In this document: positions 56,614 to 64,000 of the stretch, in pieces
Layout of the letters: every line of letters starts with the position of its first letter
Numbering within the stretch: the first letter of the stretch is position 1
Origin: an uncultured Clostridium sp.
Lineage (GTDB): Bacteria; Bacillota; Clostridia; TANB77; CAG-508
Assembly (NCBI GenBank): GCA_947648495.1
Contig: CANSOA010000006.1
Coordinates: 1 to 64,000, forward strand
DNA: 64,000 nt
Reading direction: 5' to 3'
Position numbers and translations under genes: made by a program
Notes under the pieces: generated by a model
Database searches by the model: none
Seen by the model: the letters and a program-made list of their open reading frames with translations, nothing else
Told to the model about the DNA's origin: nothing

Positions 56614-56642
56614 TTGTTTTTTCTAGGAAAATAAGATATAAT
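56614..56642 (+). promoter_or_regulatory. Sigma-A promoter of leuS
   Basis: TTGTTT, 17-base spacer, TATAAT. The leader is too short for a T-box. Confidence 0.65.
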
Positions 56643-56680
56643 AAAACCATGATTGAAAAGAGAAAGTGGAGGAGAAGAAT

Positions 56681-59077
56681 ATGTCATATAATTTTAAAGA
56701 AATCGAAAAAAAGTGGCAGGAATATTGGGACCAAAATGAGACGTTCAAGACTGATGTTTGGGATTTTTCTAAACCCAAATATTATGCTTTGGATATGTTT
56801 CCTTATCCTTCTGGGCAAGGTTTGCATGTGGGACATCCAGAAGGTTATACAGCAACGGATATTTTATCAAGAATGAAAAGAATGCAAGGTTACAATGTTT
56901 TGCATCCAATGGGGTGGGATGCTTTTGGGCTTCCAGCGGAGCAATACGCGATTAAAACAGGCAATCATCCAGATGGTTTTACAAGGCAAAATATTGAAAC
57001 TTTTAAAAAACAACTTAAAATGTTAGGTTTATCGTTTGATTGGGACAAAGAAATTTCAACTTGTGACCCAAGCTATTACAAATGGACTCAATGGATTTTC
57101 AAACAATTATACCAAGATGGCTTAGCCAAATTAATTGACATGCCAGTTAATTGGTGTGAAGAATTAGGAACGGTTTTAGCCAATGATGAAGTGATTAACG
57201 GAAAAAGCGAAAGAGGCGGTTTTCCTGTTGTGCGTAAAAATATGAAACAATGGGTTTTGGATATTCCAGCTTATGCGGAAAATCTGTTAGAGAATTTGGA
57301 AGATTTGGATTGGCCAGTTTCGACCAAAGAAATCCAAAAGAACTGGATTGGAAAATCGGTTGGTGCACATGTCAAATTCAAAGTAGCAGGGACAAATCAA
57401 GAATTCACAGTTTTCACAACGAGATGTGATACCTTATTTGGAGCGACTTATTGCGTTTTGGCACCAGAAAGCGAAATTGTAAAGGAGATTACGACGCCTG
57501 AACAAAAAAATGAGATAGAAGCCTATATTAGCGAATGTGCGAGCAAATCTGATTTAGAAAGAACGGAATTAAACAAAGAAAAAACAGGTGTGTTTACAGG
57601 CGCATATGCGATAAATCCAGTGAATAACAAACAAGTCCCAATTTGGATTGCGGATTATGTTTTGGCAAGTTATGGAACAGGAGCCATTATGGCTGTTCCT
57701 GCACATGACCAAAGAGATTATGAATTTGCTAGCAAATTTGGGCTAGAAATCCTTCCTGTTTTGGAAGGTGGCGATATTTCCAAAGAAGCTTTTTGTGAAG
57801 ATGGTTTGCACATTAATTCGGATTTTTTAAATGGTCTCAATAAACAAGAGGCGATTGATAAAATGCTAACATTTTTACAAGAAAAAGGTATTGGGGAAAA
57901 GAAAATCAATTATAAATTTCATGAATGGATTTTTGCACGTCAAAGGTATTGGGGTGAGCCAATTCCAATTGTGCATTTTGAAGAGGAAATGGATGTTTTA
58001 GAAGATGCGGAATTGCCACTTGTTTTGCCAGAACTAGAAGATTATGGTCCATCGAAAAGTGGAGCTTCTCCATTGGAAAAAGCAGAAAATTGGGTGAGTG
58101 TTGAAAAAGATGGCAAAAAAGGAAAACGAGAAACAAGTACAATGCCGGGTTCTGCGGGTTCAAGTTGGTATTTTTTGCGTTATATTGATCCGAAAAATAA
58201 TAGTGCAATTGCGGATCGAAAATTGTTAGAACATTGGTTGCCAGTTGATTTGTATATGGGCGGTCCAGAACATGCGGTTGGACATTTGTTGTATTCGAGA
58301 TTTTGGAATAATTATTTGTATAACAAAGGAGTGGTTCCAGTCAAAGAGCCGTTTCAGAAACTACGTCATCAAGGGATGATTTTAGGAGCCAATGGGGAGA
58401 AAATGTCGAAGTCCAAAGGAAATGTTATTAATCCAGATGACATGATACAGGAATTTGGGGCAGATAGTTTAAGAATGTATGAAATGTTTATGGGACCGAT
58501 TGAGGCGGATAAACCTTGGGATCCAAATGGAATTGATGGTTCCAAGAAGTTTTTGGACAGAGTTTGGAGATTGTATACTGAATCGGGCAAGTTGAAAGAT
58601 GAACCAAATGCGAATTTGGAAAAAGTGTATCATTATACTGTGAAAAAAGTGACAAATGACTATGAAACCATGAATTTTAATACGGCGATTAGCCAAATGA
58701 TGATTTTTGTAAATGCAGTTTATAAAGAAGAGGTTTTCCCTCAAGAATATGCAGAAGGTTTTGTAAAATTGCTAAATCCAGTGGTGCCACATATTTCAGA
58801 AGAGTTGTGGAATACGGTTTTAAACCATAAGGGCACAATTGCCTATGAAAAATGGCCAGAATTTGACGAAGCAAAGACGATTGATGATGTGATTGAGATT
58901 CCAGTTCAAATCAATGGAAAAGTCAAAGTGGTGGTGGAAGTTTTAAAAGATGCGTCTGAGGAAGATGTGAAGAAAATAGTAGATGAAAATGAAATTGTGC
59001 AGAAAAATTTGGAAGGCAAAAATATTGTAAAAGAGATTTATGTTGGTGGGAAGATTTATAATATTGTGGTAAAATAG
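56681..59077 (+). CDS. leuS: Leucyl-tRNA synthetase
   Basis: Charges tRNA-Leu. 798 residues. HIGH motif in [16 protein letters not shown] near residue 44, a connective-peptide editing domain (about 220-410, with [15 protein letters not shown]), and KMSKS in [12 protein letters not shown] near 570. ATG 56681 follows GGAGGAG; an earlier in-frame ATG at 56666 is less likely. About two dozen CGG triplets occur out of frame and none in frame. Confidence 0.97.
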   Translation: MSYNFKEIEKKWQEYWDQNETFKTDVWDFSKPKYYALDMFPYPSGQGLHVGHPEGYTATDILSRMKRMQGYNVLHPMGWDAFGLPAEQYAIKTGNHPDGFTRQNIETFKKQLKMLGLSFDWDKEISTCDPSYYKWTQWIFKQLYQDGLAKLIDMPVNWCEELGTVLANDEVINGKSERGGFPVVRKNMKQWVLDIPAYAENLLENLEDLDWPVSTKEIQKNWIGKSVGAHVKFKVAGTNQEFTVFTTRCDTLFGATYCVLAPESEIVKEITTPEQKNEIEAYISECASKSDLERTELNKEKTGVFTGAYAINPVNNKQVPIWIADYVLASYGTGAIMAVPAHDQRDYEFASKFGLEILPVLEGGDISKEAFCEDGLHINSDFLNGLNKQEAIDKMLTFLQEKGIGEKKINYKFHEWIFARQRYWGEPIPIVHFEEEMDVLEDAELPLVLPELEDYGPSKSGASPLEKAENWVSVEKDGKKGKRETSTMPGSAGSSWYFLRYIDPKNNSAIADRKLLEHWLPVDLYMGGPEHAVGHLLYSRFWNNYLYNKGVVPVKEPFQKLRHQGMILGANGEKMSKSKGNVINPDDMIQEFGADSLRMYEMFMGPIEADKPWDPNGIDGSKKFLDRVWRLYTESGKLKDEPNANLEKVYHYTVKKVTNDYETMNFNTAISQMMIFVNAVYKEEVFPQEYAEGFVKLLNPVVPHISEELWNTVLNHKGTIAYEKWPEFDEAKTIDDVIEIPVQINGKVKVVVEVLKDASEEDVKKIVDENEIVQKNLEGKNIVKEIYVGGKIYNIVVK

Positions 59078-59098
59078 AAAGGTAAAATGTGATAGAAT

Positions 59099-59572
59099 AT
59101 GGGGAAACCTCTAATTGGAATAGTTGGAAAACCACAGAATACGAATAGGAGATTAAATTATATTTTGATAAATGACGAAATAAAAACAAAAGTATTGGAA
59201 AATGGTGGATTACCAGTAGGTATTTTGCCATTCGATAATCAATATAAATTAGTTGGTGAAGGCAATTCATATTTGTTGAATGAGATGGATAGAAAAAATT
59301 TAAAAGAAATGATTAACAAAATGGATGGCATTATTTTACAAGGTGGACTTGTGAGTAATCAATATGAAGAAGAAATAGTCAAAATATGTATAAGGGAAAA
59401 TATCTCAATGCTTTGTATTTGCTCTGGTTTTAATAATATGGTAAGAGCGCTTGGAGGAAGTCTTTATGAAGAACAGGGGAATCTTCATAATAAATATGAT
59501 TGGGAATATGTTCATGAAGTTACGTTGGATAAATCTTCTAAATTATATCAGATTATGAAGAAAAATAGATGA
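59099..59572 (+). pseudogene. Truncated class I glutamine amidotransferase-like peptidase (C26)
   Basis: 157 residues. KPLIGIVGKPQN, LPVGILPFDNQY and DGIILQGG are the start of a gamma-glutamyl-GABA hydrolase-like protein. MLCICSGFNNMVRALGGSL carries the nucleophile Cys. The family needs about 80 more residues with the catalytic His and Glu, which are absent; the frame ends TGA 59570-59572. The 3' part appears lost, with an HD-domain gene following directly. No CGG is near the end, so recoding does not explain it. Confidence 0.6.
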
Positions 59573-59632
59573 ATGATATTTTTAAAGAATTCATACAAAG
59601 TTGTGGCAAAGATGTTAGGGGGGAATGGAAAA

Positions 59633-60265
59633 GTGAAAGTTTTGCAGATTTATGAAAAATATTATTTACCAGAGAATTTGCAGATGCATATGCTTCGTGT
59701 GGCGGCGTGTAGCTGGTTGATTATTGACCATTGGAACGGACCTCAAATTGACAAAAATGCAATCATTCGTGTTTTGCTTTTGCATGATATGGGAAATATG
59801 TTGAAAATTCCAGAGGATTTTTGGAAGAATGAAAATTTTTTGAAATTGCGACAGAAATATTTTGTAAAATATGGGACAAATGAGCATGAATTAAATATGG
59901 AAATTGGAAAAGTAGAAGGTTTGACGGAAAAAGAATTGACAATTTTAGATGGAAAAAGGTCCAGAAAAAATGAAGAGACTCTAAAATCGGCTTCCTTTGA
60001 AAGAAAAATTTGCGCGTATTGCGACCAGCGAGTTGCGCCAAATGGCGTGGTTGGGATTGTGGAACGTTTGGAAGATGCGAAGAGACGATATAAGGATAGA
60101 CCGCTTTCGGTATGGTCAGATGAAGAAAAAGCGAATCGTTTGATTGTATGTTCACTGGAAATTGAGAAGCAGATTATGCAGTTTTGTGAGTTACAGCCAG
60201 AAGAGATAAGGGATGAGAGTATTGCGGAGTATGTGGAAATTTTGAAGGAATATGAGATAAAGTAG
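59633..60265 (+). CDS. HD-domain phosphohydrolase
   Basis: About 210 residues from GTG 59633, which has GGGGGG eight bases upstream. Metal ligands H (MHMLRV), HD (LLLHDMGNM) and a later D (CAYCDQRV) are in the normal order of an HD hydrolase. Such proteins act on nucleotides or related phosphates. The next gene is a nucleotidase-like HAD, which suggests a nucleotide-related pair. Confidence 0.75.
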   Translation: MKVLQIYEKYYLPENLQMHMLRVAACSWLIIDHWNGPQIDKNAIIRVLLLHDMGNMLKIPEDFWKNENFLKLRQKYFVKYGTNEHELNMEIGKVEGLTEKELTILDGKRSRKNEETLKSASFERKICAYCDQRVAPNGVVGIVERLEDAKRRYKDRPLSVWSDEEKANRLIVCSLEIEKQIMQFCELQPEEIRDESIAEYVEILKEYEIK

Positions 60266-60273
60266 GAGTTTTT

Positions 60274-60860
60274 ATGAAAATTGGAATTGATTTGGATGGT
60301 GTTGTAATTGATAGTGAGCAAACATTTAGAACGTATGAAGAGATTTATGATGTGGATATTTTGAAAGGAAATCATTTAGTAAATCAAGAAGAACCCAAAT
60401 TTCAGGCAAGATATCATTGGACAAAAGATCAGGAAGAAAGGTTTATTAGGCGGAAGTATCGAGAGCAAGTAATTTGATGGCTGGTTTCGAGAAAGTTTAT
60501 CATTTGTTGAAAGAACAGGGAAACGAGTTTATAGTAATTTCAGCAAGAGGCGGACTGGTTGGGGAAATGAAAGGCGATGCAATTCGTTTATTGAAAGAAC
60601 ATCAGATTGAGTTTGATCAGTATTATTGGAAAGTGGATGATAAATTAGAAATTTGCCAAAAAGAAAAAGTCGATTTGATGATTGATGATGATTGGAAAGT
60701 GGTAGAAAATTTAGCCAAGCATCATGTGAAGACGTTATATTTTAGAGATGTTAATTTGAAAAAAATGGAGGAAAGCGAATATTTGACGGAAGTGAGTAAT
60801 TGGGGAGAAGTGTATCGATACATAAGGGGATTATCGAATTTGTCGAATGAAAGTGATTGA
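60274..60860 (+). pseudogene. Frameshifted HAD-family 5'-nucleotidase-like gene
   Basis: The first part MKIGIDLDGVVIDSE holds the HAD nucleophile. The second part in another frame has FIVISARGG and DLMIDDDWK. They are joined only if 10 bases were lost: restoring a second copy of AGTATCGAGA around 60454-60464 gives KYREVSRASNLMAGF, the expected family sequence. The gap is -1 (or +2), so it differs from the CGG +1 sites, although a CGG (60451) happens to lie nearby. Most likely a deletion of one copy of a 10-base tandem repeat. Confidence 0.65.
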
Positions 60861-60885
60861 CAATGACTTGAATTTGTATTATAAT
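60857..60885 (+). promoter_or_regulatory. Consensus promoter of the putative antitoxin RNA
   Basis: TTGACA (60857-60862), 17-base spacer, TATAAT (60880-60885); perfect match. It begins in the stop codon region of the HAD gene. Confidence 0.85.
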
Positions 60886-60889
60886 TAAA

Positions 60890-60922
60890 TTAACAAGGAG
60901 TCACATTTGTGTGATTGCCACC
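60890..60922 (+). repeat. Inverted-repeat arm shared with 61131-61172
   Basis: TTAACAAGGAG followed by TTTGTGTGATTGCCACC resembles, on the opposite strand, TTAAACAAGGAG followed by CTTGTGGTTGCCAC at 61172-61131. Confidence 0.55.
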
Positions 60923-60978
60923 AAAAGAAAAGTCAAAAAGCCTCATCTCATAGGTAGAAAGCAGAGATGAGGTTTTTT
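60892..60978 (+). ncRNA. Putative type I antitoxin RNA
   Basis: About 85 bases run from the expected start of the perfect promoter to the T6 tract after the CCTCATCTC / GAGATGAGG hairpin. It runs convergent to the small hydrophobic peptide gene on the other strand and overlaps the 3' end of that transcript through the shared terminator. Its 5' part resembles the 5' leader of the opposite RNA. Confidence 0.65.
60941..60978. terminator. Bidirectional terminator of the toxin-antitoxin pair
   Basis: CCTCATCTC (60941-60949) pairs with GAGATGAGG (60964-60972). T6 follows on the plus strand and T5 on the minus strand. Confidence 0.85.
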
Positions 60979-60979
60979 G

Positions 60980-61099
60980 TTAAATATGCTTACTCAAAAT
61001 AATAATCAAGATGATTATCAGAGTAAATGCGACAATGGTTGTAAAAAGTAGTATGTATAAGAAATATAGGCAAAGTTTTAATAATGCAAGTTCTATCAT
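60980..61099 (-). CDS. Small hydrophobic peptide, probable type I toxin
   Basis: 39 residues on the minus strand: ATG at 61099-61097, TAA at 60982-60980. GGAGGTGA is eight bases before the ATG, a very strong ribosome site. The peptide has a short polar start (MIELALLKLC), one long membrane helix (about 25 residues of L, I, F, T, V) and a basic end (SKHI), as in TxpA/BsrG/Fst-type toxins. An RNA from a perfect promoter converges on its 3' end. The combination is characteristic of Firmicutes type I toxin-antitoxin loci. Family membership is not established. Confidence 0.7.
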   Translation of the reverse strand: MIELALLKLCLYFLYILLFTTIVAFTLIIILIIILSKHI

Positions 61100-61168
61100 T
61101 GGCATCACCTCCAATCTATGAAGATCAAAAGTGGCAACCACAAGTCTGCTTCTCCTTGTTTAAGGTGT

Positions 61169-61197
61169 AGTATATTACGAAAGTTTTCAAAATACAA
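61169..61197 (-). promoter_or_regulatory. Possible promoter of the toxin mRNA
   Basis: On the minus strand TTGTAT (61197-61192), 17-base spacer, TATACT (61174-61169). The -35 match is weak. Confidence 0.45.
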
Positions 61198-61266
61198 GAC
61201 AAATCGTTCGACGAAATACGACAATGTTTTGAAAATAAGGTTTTTATGTATTAAAATTATAAAAAG

Positions 61267-61297
61267 TCAGTATTTATTAAAAAATACTGATTTTTTT
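61267..61297 (+). terminator. Terminator-like hairpin
   Basis: TCAGTATTT / AAATACTGA stem followed by T7, in the gene-free stretch 61200-61560. No gene upstream on the plus strand is obvious; it could stop leftover transcription. Confidence 0.65.
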
Positions 61298-61405
61298 AGT
61301 GGAAAAATGAAATATATTTTTTGTTAACCAAATAATTCTTCGCAAAATCATGTAATTGTTAAAATGTTCAATCACACAAATCACAATTTTGAGTTGTTCG
61401 CAGAG

Positions 61406-61576
61406 TTATCCACATTGTCCACACTGTCTGAAAAGTGATTTCTGTGGAAAAGTCAGTAAAAATATTATGTTGTTTTACAAAATGATTACAAAAAGACAAA
61501 AATTTAACAAAAATATTACAAAAGAAAAAAACAAGTAATCAAAATGTTACAAAAAAAGGATTGACATTGTGGATAA
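61406..61576. other. Cluster of DnaA-box-like sites
   Basis: TTATCCACA at 61406-61414, TTGTCCACA at 61415-61423, TGTGGAAAA at 61443-61451 (reverse of TTTTCCACA) and TGTGGATAA at 61568-61576 (reverse of TTATCCACA). A very A/T-rich stretch with several TTACAAAA-like repeats fills 61460-61560. The right-hand box lies inside the arsR promoter spacer. No dnaA or dnaN gene is in view. Confidence 0.5.
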
Positions 61577-61589
61577 ATTAGCATATAAT
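61561..61589 (+). promoter_or_regulatory. Consensus promoter of the arsR-ATPase operon
   Basis: TTGACA (61561-61566), 17-base spacer, TATAAT (61584-61589); perfect match. Confidence 0.85.
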
Positions 61590-61594
61590 ATAAA

Positions 61595-61617
61595 TATATG
61601 AACATATATTCATATAA
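61595..61617. promoter_or_regulatory. SmtB/ArsR-type operator
   Basis: ATATGAACATATATTCATAT is a near-perfect dyad (TATGAA...TTCATA) of the 12-2-12 type bound by zinc-sensing ArsR repressors. It lies at the transcription start, where binding would block polymerase. Confidence 0.75.
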
Positions 61618-61632
61618 GACAAGGAGGAAAAT

Positions 61633-61986
61633 ATGGAATTTGAAATAACAGAACAAAATATAGTGGATTTTCAAAAAATCGAAAAGATTAAAAAAGTTTT
61701 GCCACAAGACGAATTAATTTTTGAAATGGCAGAATTATTCAAAGTATTTGGCGATTCCACACGTATGAAAATCATTAGTGCACTTTTGGAAGATGAATTA
61801 TGTGTTGGTGATATTGCAGTTTTGACGAATTCAACGCCATCTGCGATTTCGCACCAATTGCGCGTTTTAAAGCAAACCAAACTTGTCAAATATCGAAAAG
61901 AAGGCAAAATTGTGTATTATTCGTTAGATGACGAACATGTCAGGGAAATTTATGAGAAAGGTCGTGAGCATGTTGAAGAAGTATGA
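61633..61986 (+). CDS. ArsR/SmtB-family zinc-sensing repressor
   Basis: 117 residues. Winged helix with recognition helix STPSAISHQLRVLKQ and wing KYRKEGKIVYYSL. The last helix has D-x-H-x10-H-x-x-E (DEHVREIYEKGREHVEE), the alpha-5 zinc site of SmtB/CzrA. The alpha-3 ELCVGD has only one Cys, so a Cd/Pb site of CadC type is unlikely. It would repress itself and the downstream ATPase until Zn is high. AAGGAGG precedes ATG. Confidence 0.93.
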   Translation: MEFEITEQNIVDFQKIEKIKKVLPQDELIFEMAELFKVFGDSTRMKIISALLEDELCVGDIAVLTNSTPSAISHQLRVLKQTKLVKYRKEGKIVYYSLDDEHVREIYEKGREHVEEV

Positions 61987-64000
61987 GTTTATTTTGAGAA
62001 ATCTGGATTGTGCTAATTGTGCCAGAGAAATTGAAGAGAAAATTGCAGAAAATGAGAAGTTTGAAAGGGTTGTGGTCAATTTTAATACATTGAAATTGAC
62101 ATATGAATCAGAAAATGAAAACAGAGAATTAATTGAAAAGTTAGTAAAATCCAAAGAACCAGATGTTGAAGTAATTGATGTAAAATCAAAAGCTACGAAA
62201 GAAGATAATAAAATAAATTTTCAGATTTTGCGATTAATATTAGGAATGGGAATGGCAGGAATTGGATTTTTAGCCGGATTGCCAAGTGTAATTTCTAACA
62301 TATTTGTGCTAATTGCTTATGTTATTTTGCTGTATCGAACCATTCTAAATGCAATAAAAATTTGGAAAATCAGCAAAAGCATCAACGAGAATTTTTTGGT
62401 GACGATTTCATGTTTTGGTGCCTTTTTAATTGGAGAACCGTTTGAAGGTCTTATGGTGATTATTCTTTATGAAATTGGGAAAATATTGGAAGATAAAGCG
62501 GTACATAAAACACGAAATTCCATTTCAGATTTAATGAATATCAAGCCAGAATATGCCAATTTGAAGACCAATTCTCAAACGCGTGAAATTGCTCCAGAAG
62601 ATGTTAAAATTGGAGATGTCATTATTGTGAAACAAGGCGAAAAAATTCCATTAGACGGCATTGTAGTAAGTGGGGAAGCAGATTTGGATACAGCGTCATT
62701 GACGGGAGAAAGTAAGTTACAAAATGTAAAAATAGATGATAAAGTTTTGTCTGGAAGTGTTAATGTGCAAGGAATTTTGGAAGTTCAAGTAACGGAGAAA
62801 TATGAAAACAGTACAGTGAGCCGAATTCTAGAATTGGTGGAAAATGCAACAGACAAAAAAGCTAAAACGGAAACGTTTGTAAGCAAAGCTTCAAAAATTT
62901 ATACGCCAATTGTGATTATATTAGCCATTTTTGTCGCTGGATTTTTGCCATTTATAAGCGAGATTAGTTATGCGCAAAGCATCTATCGTGCCTTAATCTT
63001 TTTAGTGGTTTCTTGCCCATGTGCGATAGCAATTTCTGTCCCTCTTAGCTATTTTTCAGGAATTGGGAAAGCTTCAAAACAGGGAATTTTAATCAAAGGT
63101 AGCGATTATTTAGACGCTTTAAAAAATATCAAACAAATTGTGTTTGACAAAACAGGAACACTTACCAAAGGTGAATTTGAAATCAAAGAAGTAAAGGTTT
63201 ATGATGCAGATTATACGAAAGAACGAGTTTTGGAATTAGCGGTTTTGGGAGAAAGTTTTTCTAATCATCCAATTGCAAAATCGGTGCTAAAGAGTTGTAA
63301 CATCGAAGTGGATTTGTCGCAAGTAAAAGCGTTTGAGGAGATTGTGGGAAAAGGTTTGTGTTATGAAATAGAAGGTAAAAAAGTATGGGTTGGCAATCGA
63401 GATTTGGTTCAAACAGAAATACAAGAAAAGGGAACTACAATTTTTGTGAAAATAGAAAATAAAGTAATTGGAAGTCTTATTATAAGTGATATGATAAAAG
63501 AAGGCACCAAACAAGCCATTGAAAACTTAAATTTGCTTGGTATAAAAACCAAAATGTTTACTGGAGATAACAAACAAGTTGCAGAAGAAATTGCAAATGA
63601 TTTGGGAATTCAGGAAGTGAAAGCTCAAATGTTACCAACTGATAAATATAACGAAATGGAGAAAATGCTAAAGCAAAAACAAAATTCGGATAAAGTTGCA
63701 TTTGTGGGAGATGGAATTAATGATTCGCCTGTTTTGGCAAGATGTGATATTGGAATTTCAATGGGCGGAGTTGGCTCACAATCAGCGATTGAGGCATCAG
63801 ATGTGGTGATTATGACAGATAAAATTGAAAAAATCGTAGAAGGTATTCAAATTTCTAAGAAAACTTCTCGCATCATCAAACAAAATTTGGTTTTTGCTAT
63901 TGGAGTTAAAATAGTTGTTTTAATTCTTAGTACACTGGGAATTTCAAATATGTGGCAAGCAATTTTTGCGGATGTGGGTGTCACTTTGCTTACAATTATG
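61970..64000 (+). CDS. P1B-type heavy-metal (Zn/Cd) exporting ATPase, 5' part
   Basis: Open from ATG 61970, overlapping the repressor gene by 17 bases, to the window edge (677 codons visible). N-terminal HMA domain with NLDCANCAREIEE (CxxC). Membrane helices flank the actuator TLTGES-type motif ASLTGESKL. The metal site is SCPCAIAISVPL. The phosphorylation site is DKTGTLTKGE, then HP-type NHPIAKSV, GDNKQVAEEIA and GDGINDSPVLA. CPC with a DCANC metal-binding domain fits Zn/Cd/Pb export. Few residues should be missing beyond the edge. No in-frame CGG. Confidence 0.94.
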   Translation, partial: MLKKYEFILRNLDCANCAREIEEKIAENEKFERVVVNFNTLKLTYESENENRELIEKLVKSKEPDVEVIDVKSKATKEDNKINFQILRLILGMGMAGIGFLAGLPSVISNIFVLIAYVILLYRTILNAIKIWKISKSINENFLVTISCFGAFLIGEPFEGLMVIILYEIGKILEDKAVHKTRNSISDLMNIKPEYANLKTNSQTREIAPEDVKIGDVIIVKQGEKIPLDGIVVSGEADLDTASLTGESKLQNVKIDDKVLSGSVNVQGILEVQVTEKYENSTVSRILELVENATDKKAKTETFVSKASKIYTPIVIILAIFVAGFLPFISEISYAQSIYRALIFLVVSCPCAIAISVPLSYFSGIGKASKQGILIKGSDYLDALKNIKQIVFDKTGTLTKGEFEIKEVKVYDADYTKERVLELAVLGESFSNHPIAKSVLKSCNIEVDLSQVKAFEEIVGKGLCYEIEGKKVWVGNRDLVQTEIQEKGTTIFVKIENKVIGSLIISDMIKEGTKQAIENLNLLGIKTKMFTGDNKQVAEEIANDLGIQEVKAQMLPTDKYNEMEKMLKQKQNSDKVAFVGDGINDSPVLARCDIGISMGGVGSQSAIEASDVVIMTDKIEKIVEGIQISKKTSRIIKQNLVFAIGVKIVVLILSTLGISNMWQAIFADVGVTLLTIM

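Noticed and set aside
56569..56680. T-box leader before leuS.
   Set aside because: The 112-base gap is filled by a terminator and a sigma-A promoter; too short and no T-box sequence.
60907..60957. A 16-codon frame starting TTG 60907 inside the putative antitoxin RNA, with AAGGAG upstream.
   Set aside because: The ribosome site is plausible, but the peptide is tiny and Lys/Ser-rich, with no sign of selection. The RNA role fits the layout better.

Overview
The window is low-GC DNA (roughly 30% G+C by eye) with TAA/TAG/TGA all used as stops, strong AGGAGG ribosome sites and consensus sigma-A promoters. The gene set (YitT, PgsA, UPF0182, PlsY, GpsA, QueH, TmcAL, Mn-type PpaC, LTA-synthase-like sulfatase) points to a Gram-positive Firmicute, most likely a gut-type clostridial lineage. 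I cannot name the species. No rRNA, tRNA, CRISPR array, phage or insertion sequence was seen.

Main result. Eight genes are each broken into two reading frames, and in all eight the break falls exactly on an in-frame CGG codon. Skipping the C (a +1 shift) makes the next codon GGA, GGT or GGC (Gly) and restores the expected family sequence. The sites are 627 (pseudopilin-like protein), 1521 (LTA synthase-like), 14995 (FtsY, inside the P-loop), 23437 (GT-C glycosyltransferase), 38720 (UDP-glucose dehydrogenase, inside the Rossmann motif), 42386 (Wzy-like polymerase), 44879 (PlsY) and 55488 (BY-kinase). I checked by eye every CGG on the coding strand of the other genes. In-frame CGG is otherwise absent, although CGG is common out of frame. 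The two exceptions are a GNAT acetyltransferase that looks foreign (three CGG codons in Arg positions) and a broken HAD nucleotidase. The simplest reading is that CGG is not a working Arg codon here and acts as a +1 recoding signal yielding Gly.

Layout. 1-5.2 kb: surface protein end, LTA synthase-like enzyme, an unknown HExxH protein, cohesin-like surface protein. 5.3-12.4 kb: rnc, radical SAM, YitT, two anchored envelope proteins, coiled-coil proteins. 12.4-32.4 kb: housekeeping block (tyrS, ftsY, UPF0182, pgsA, ligA, ruvB, GT-C, queH, M29 peptidase, polA, HAD, udk, SAM-I riboswitch plus metK, M23). 32.5 kb: foreign-looking GNAT. 33.1-44.3 kb: glycan operon with a bacillosamine-type pathway (PglF, PglE, PglC, PglD-like), a GT4, UDP-glucose dehydrogenase, Wzx and Wzy, then a split DUF6077-like membrane protein. 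44.4-54 kb: plsY-gpsA phospholipid pair, ppaC, WG-repeat protein, PLP enzyme, YgjP-like peptidase, tmcAL, rnhA, coaE. 54-56.6 kb: Wzz/BY-kinase read through a recoding site into a coiled-coil tail, probably controlling glycan chain export. 56.7-60.9 kb: leuS and small metabolic genes, two of them damaged. 60.9-61.3 kb: a probable type I toxin-antitoxin pair. 61.4-61.6 kb: a DnaA-box cluster. 61.6-64 kb: a zinc-type ArsR repressor, its operator, and a P1B metal ATPase that runs off the window.

Small palindromic repeats (consensus close to TAGGGRCGATTATNAATCG CCCGC) follow pgsA, ligA, metK, gpsA and rnhA.
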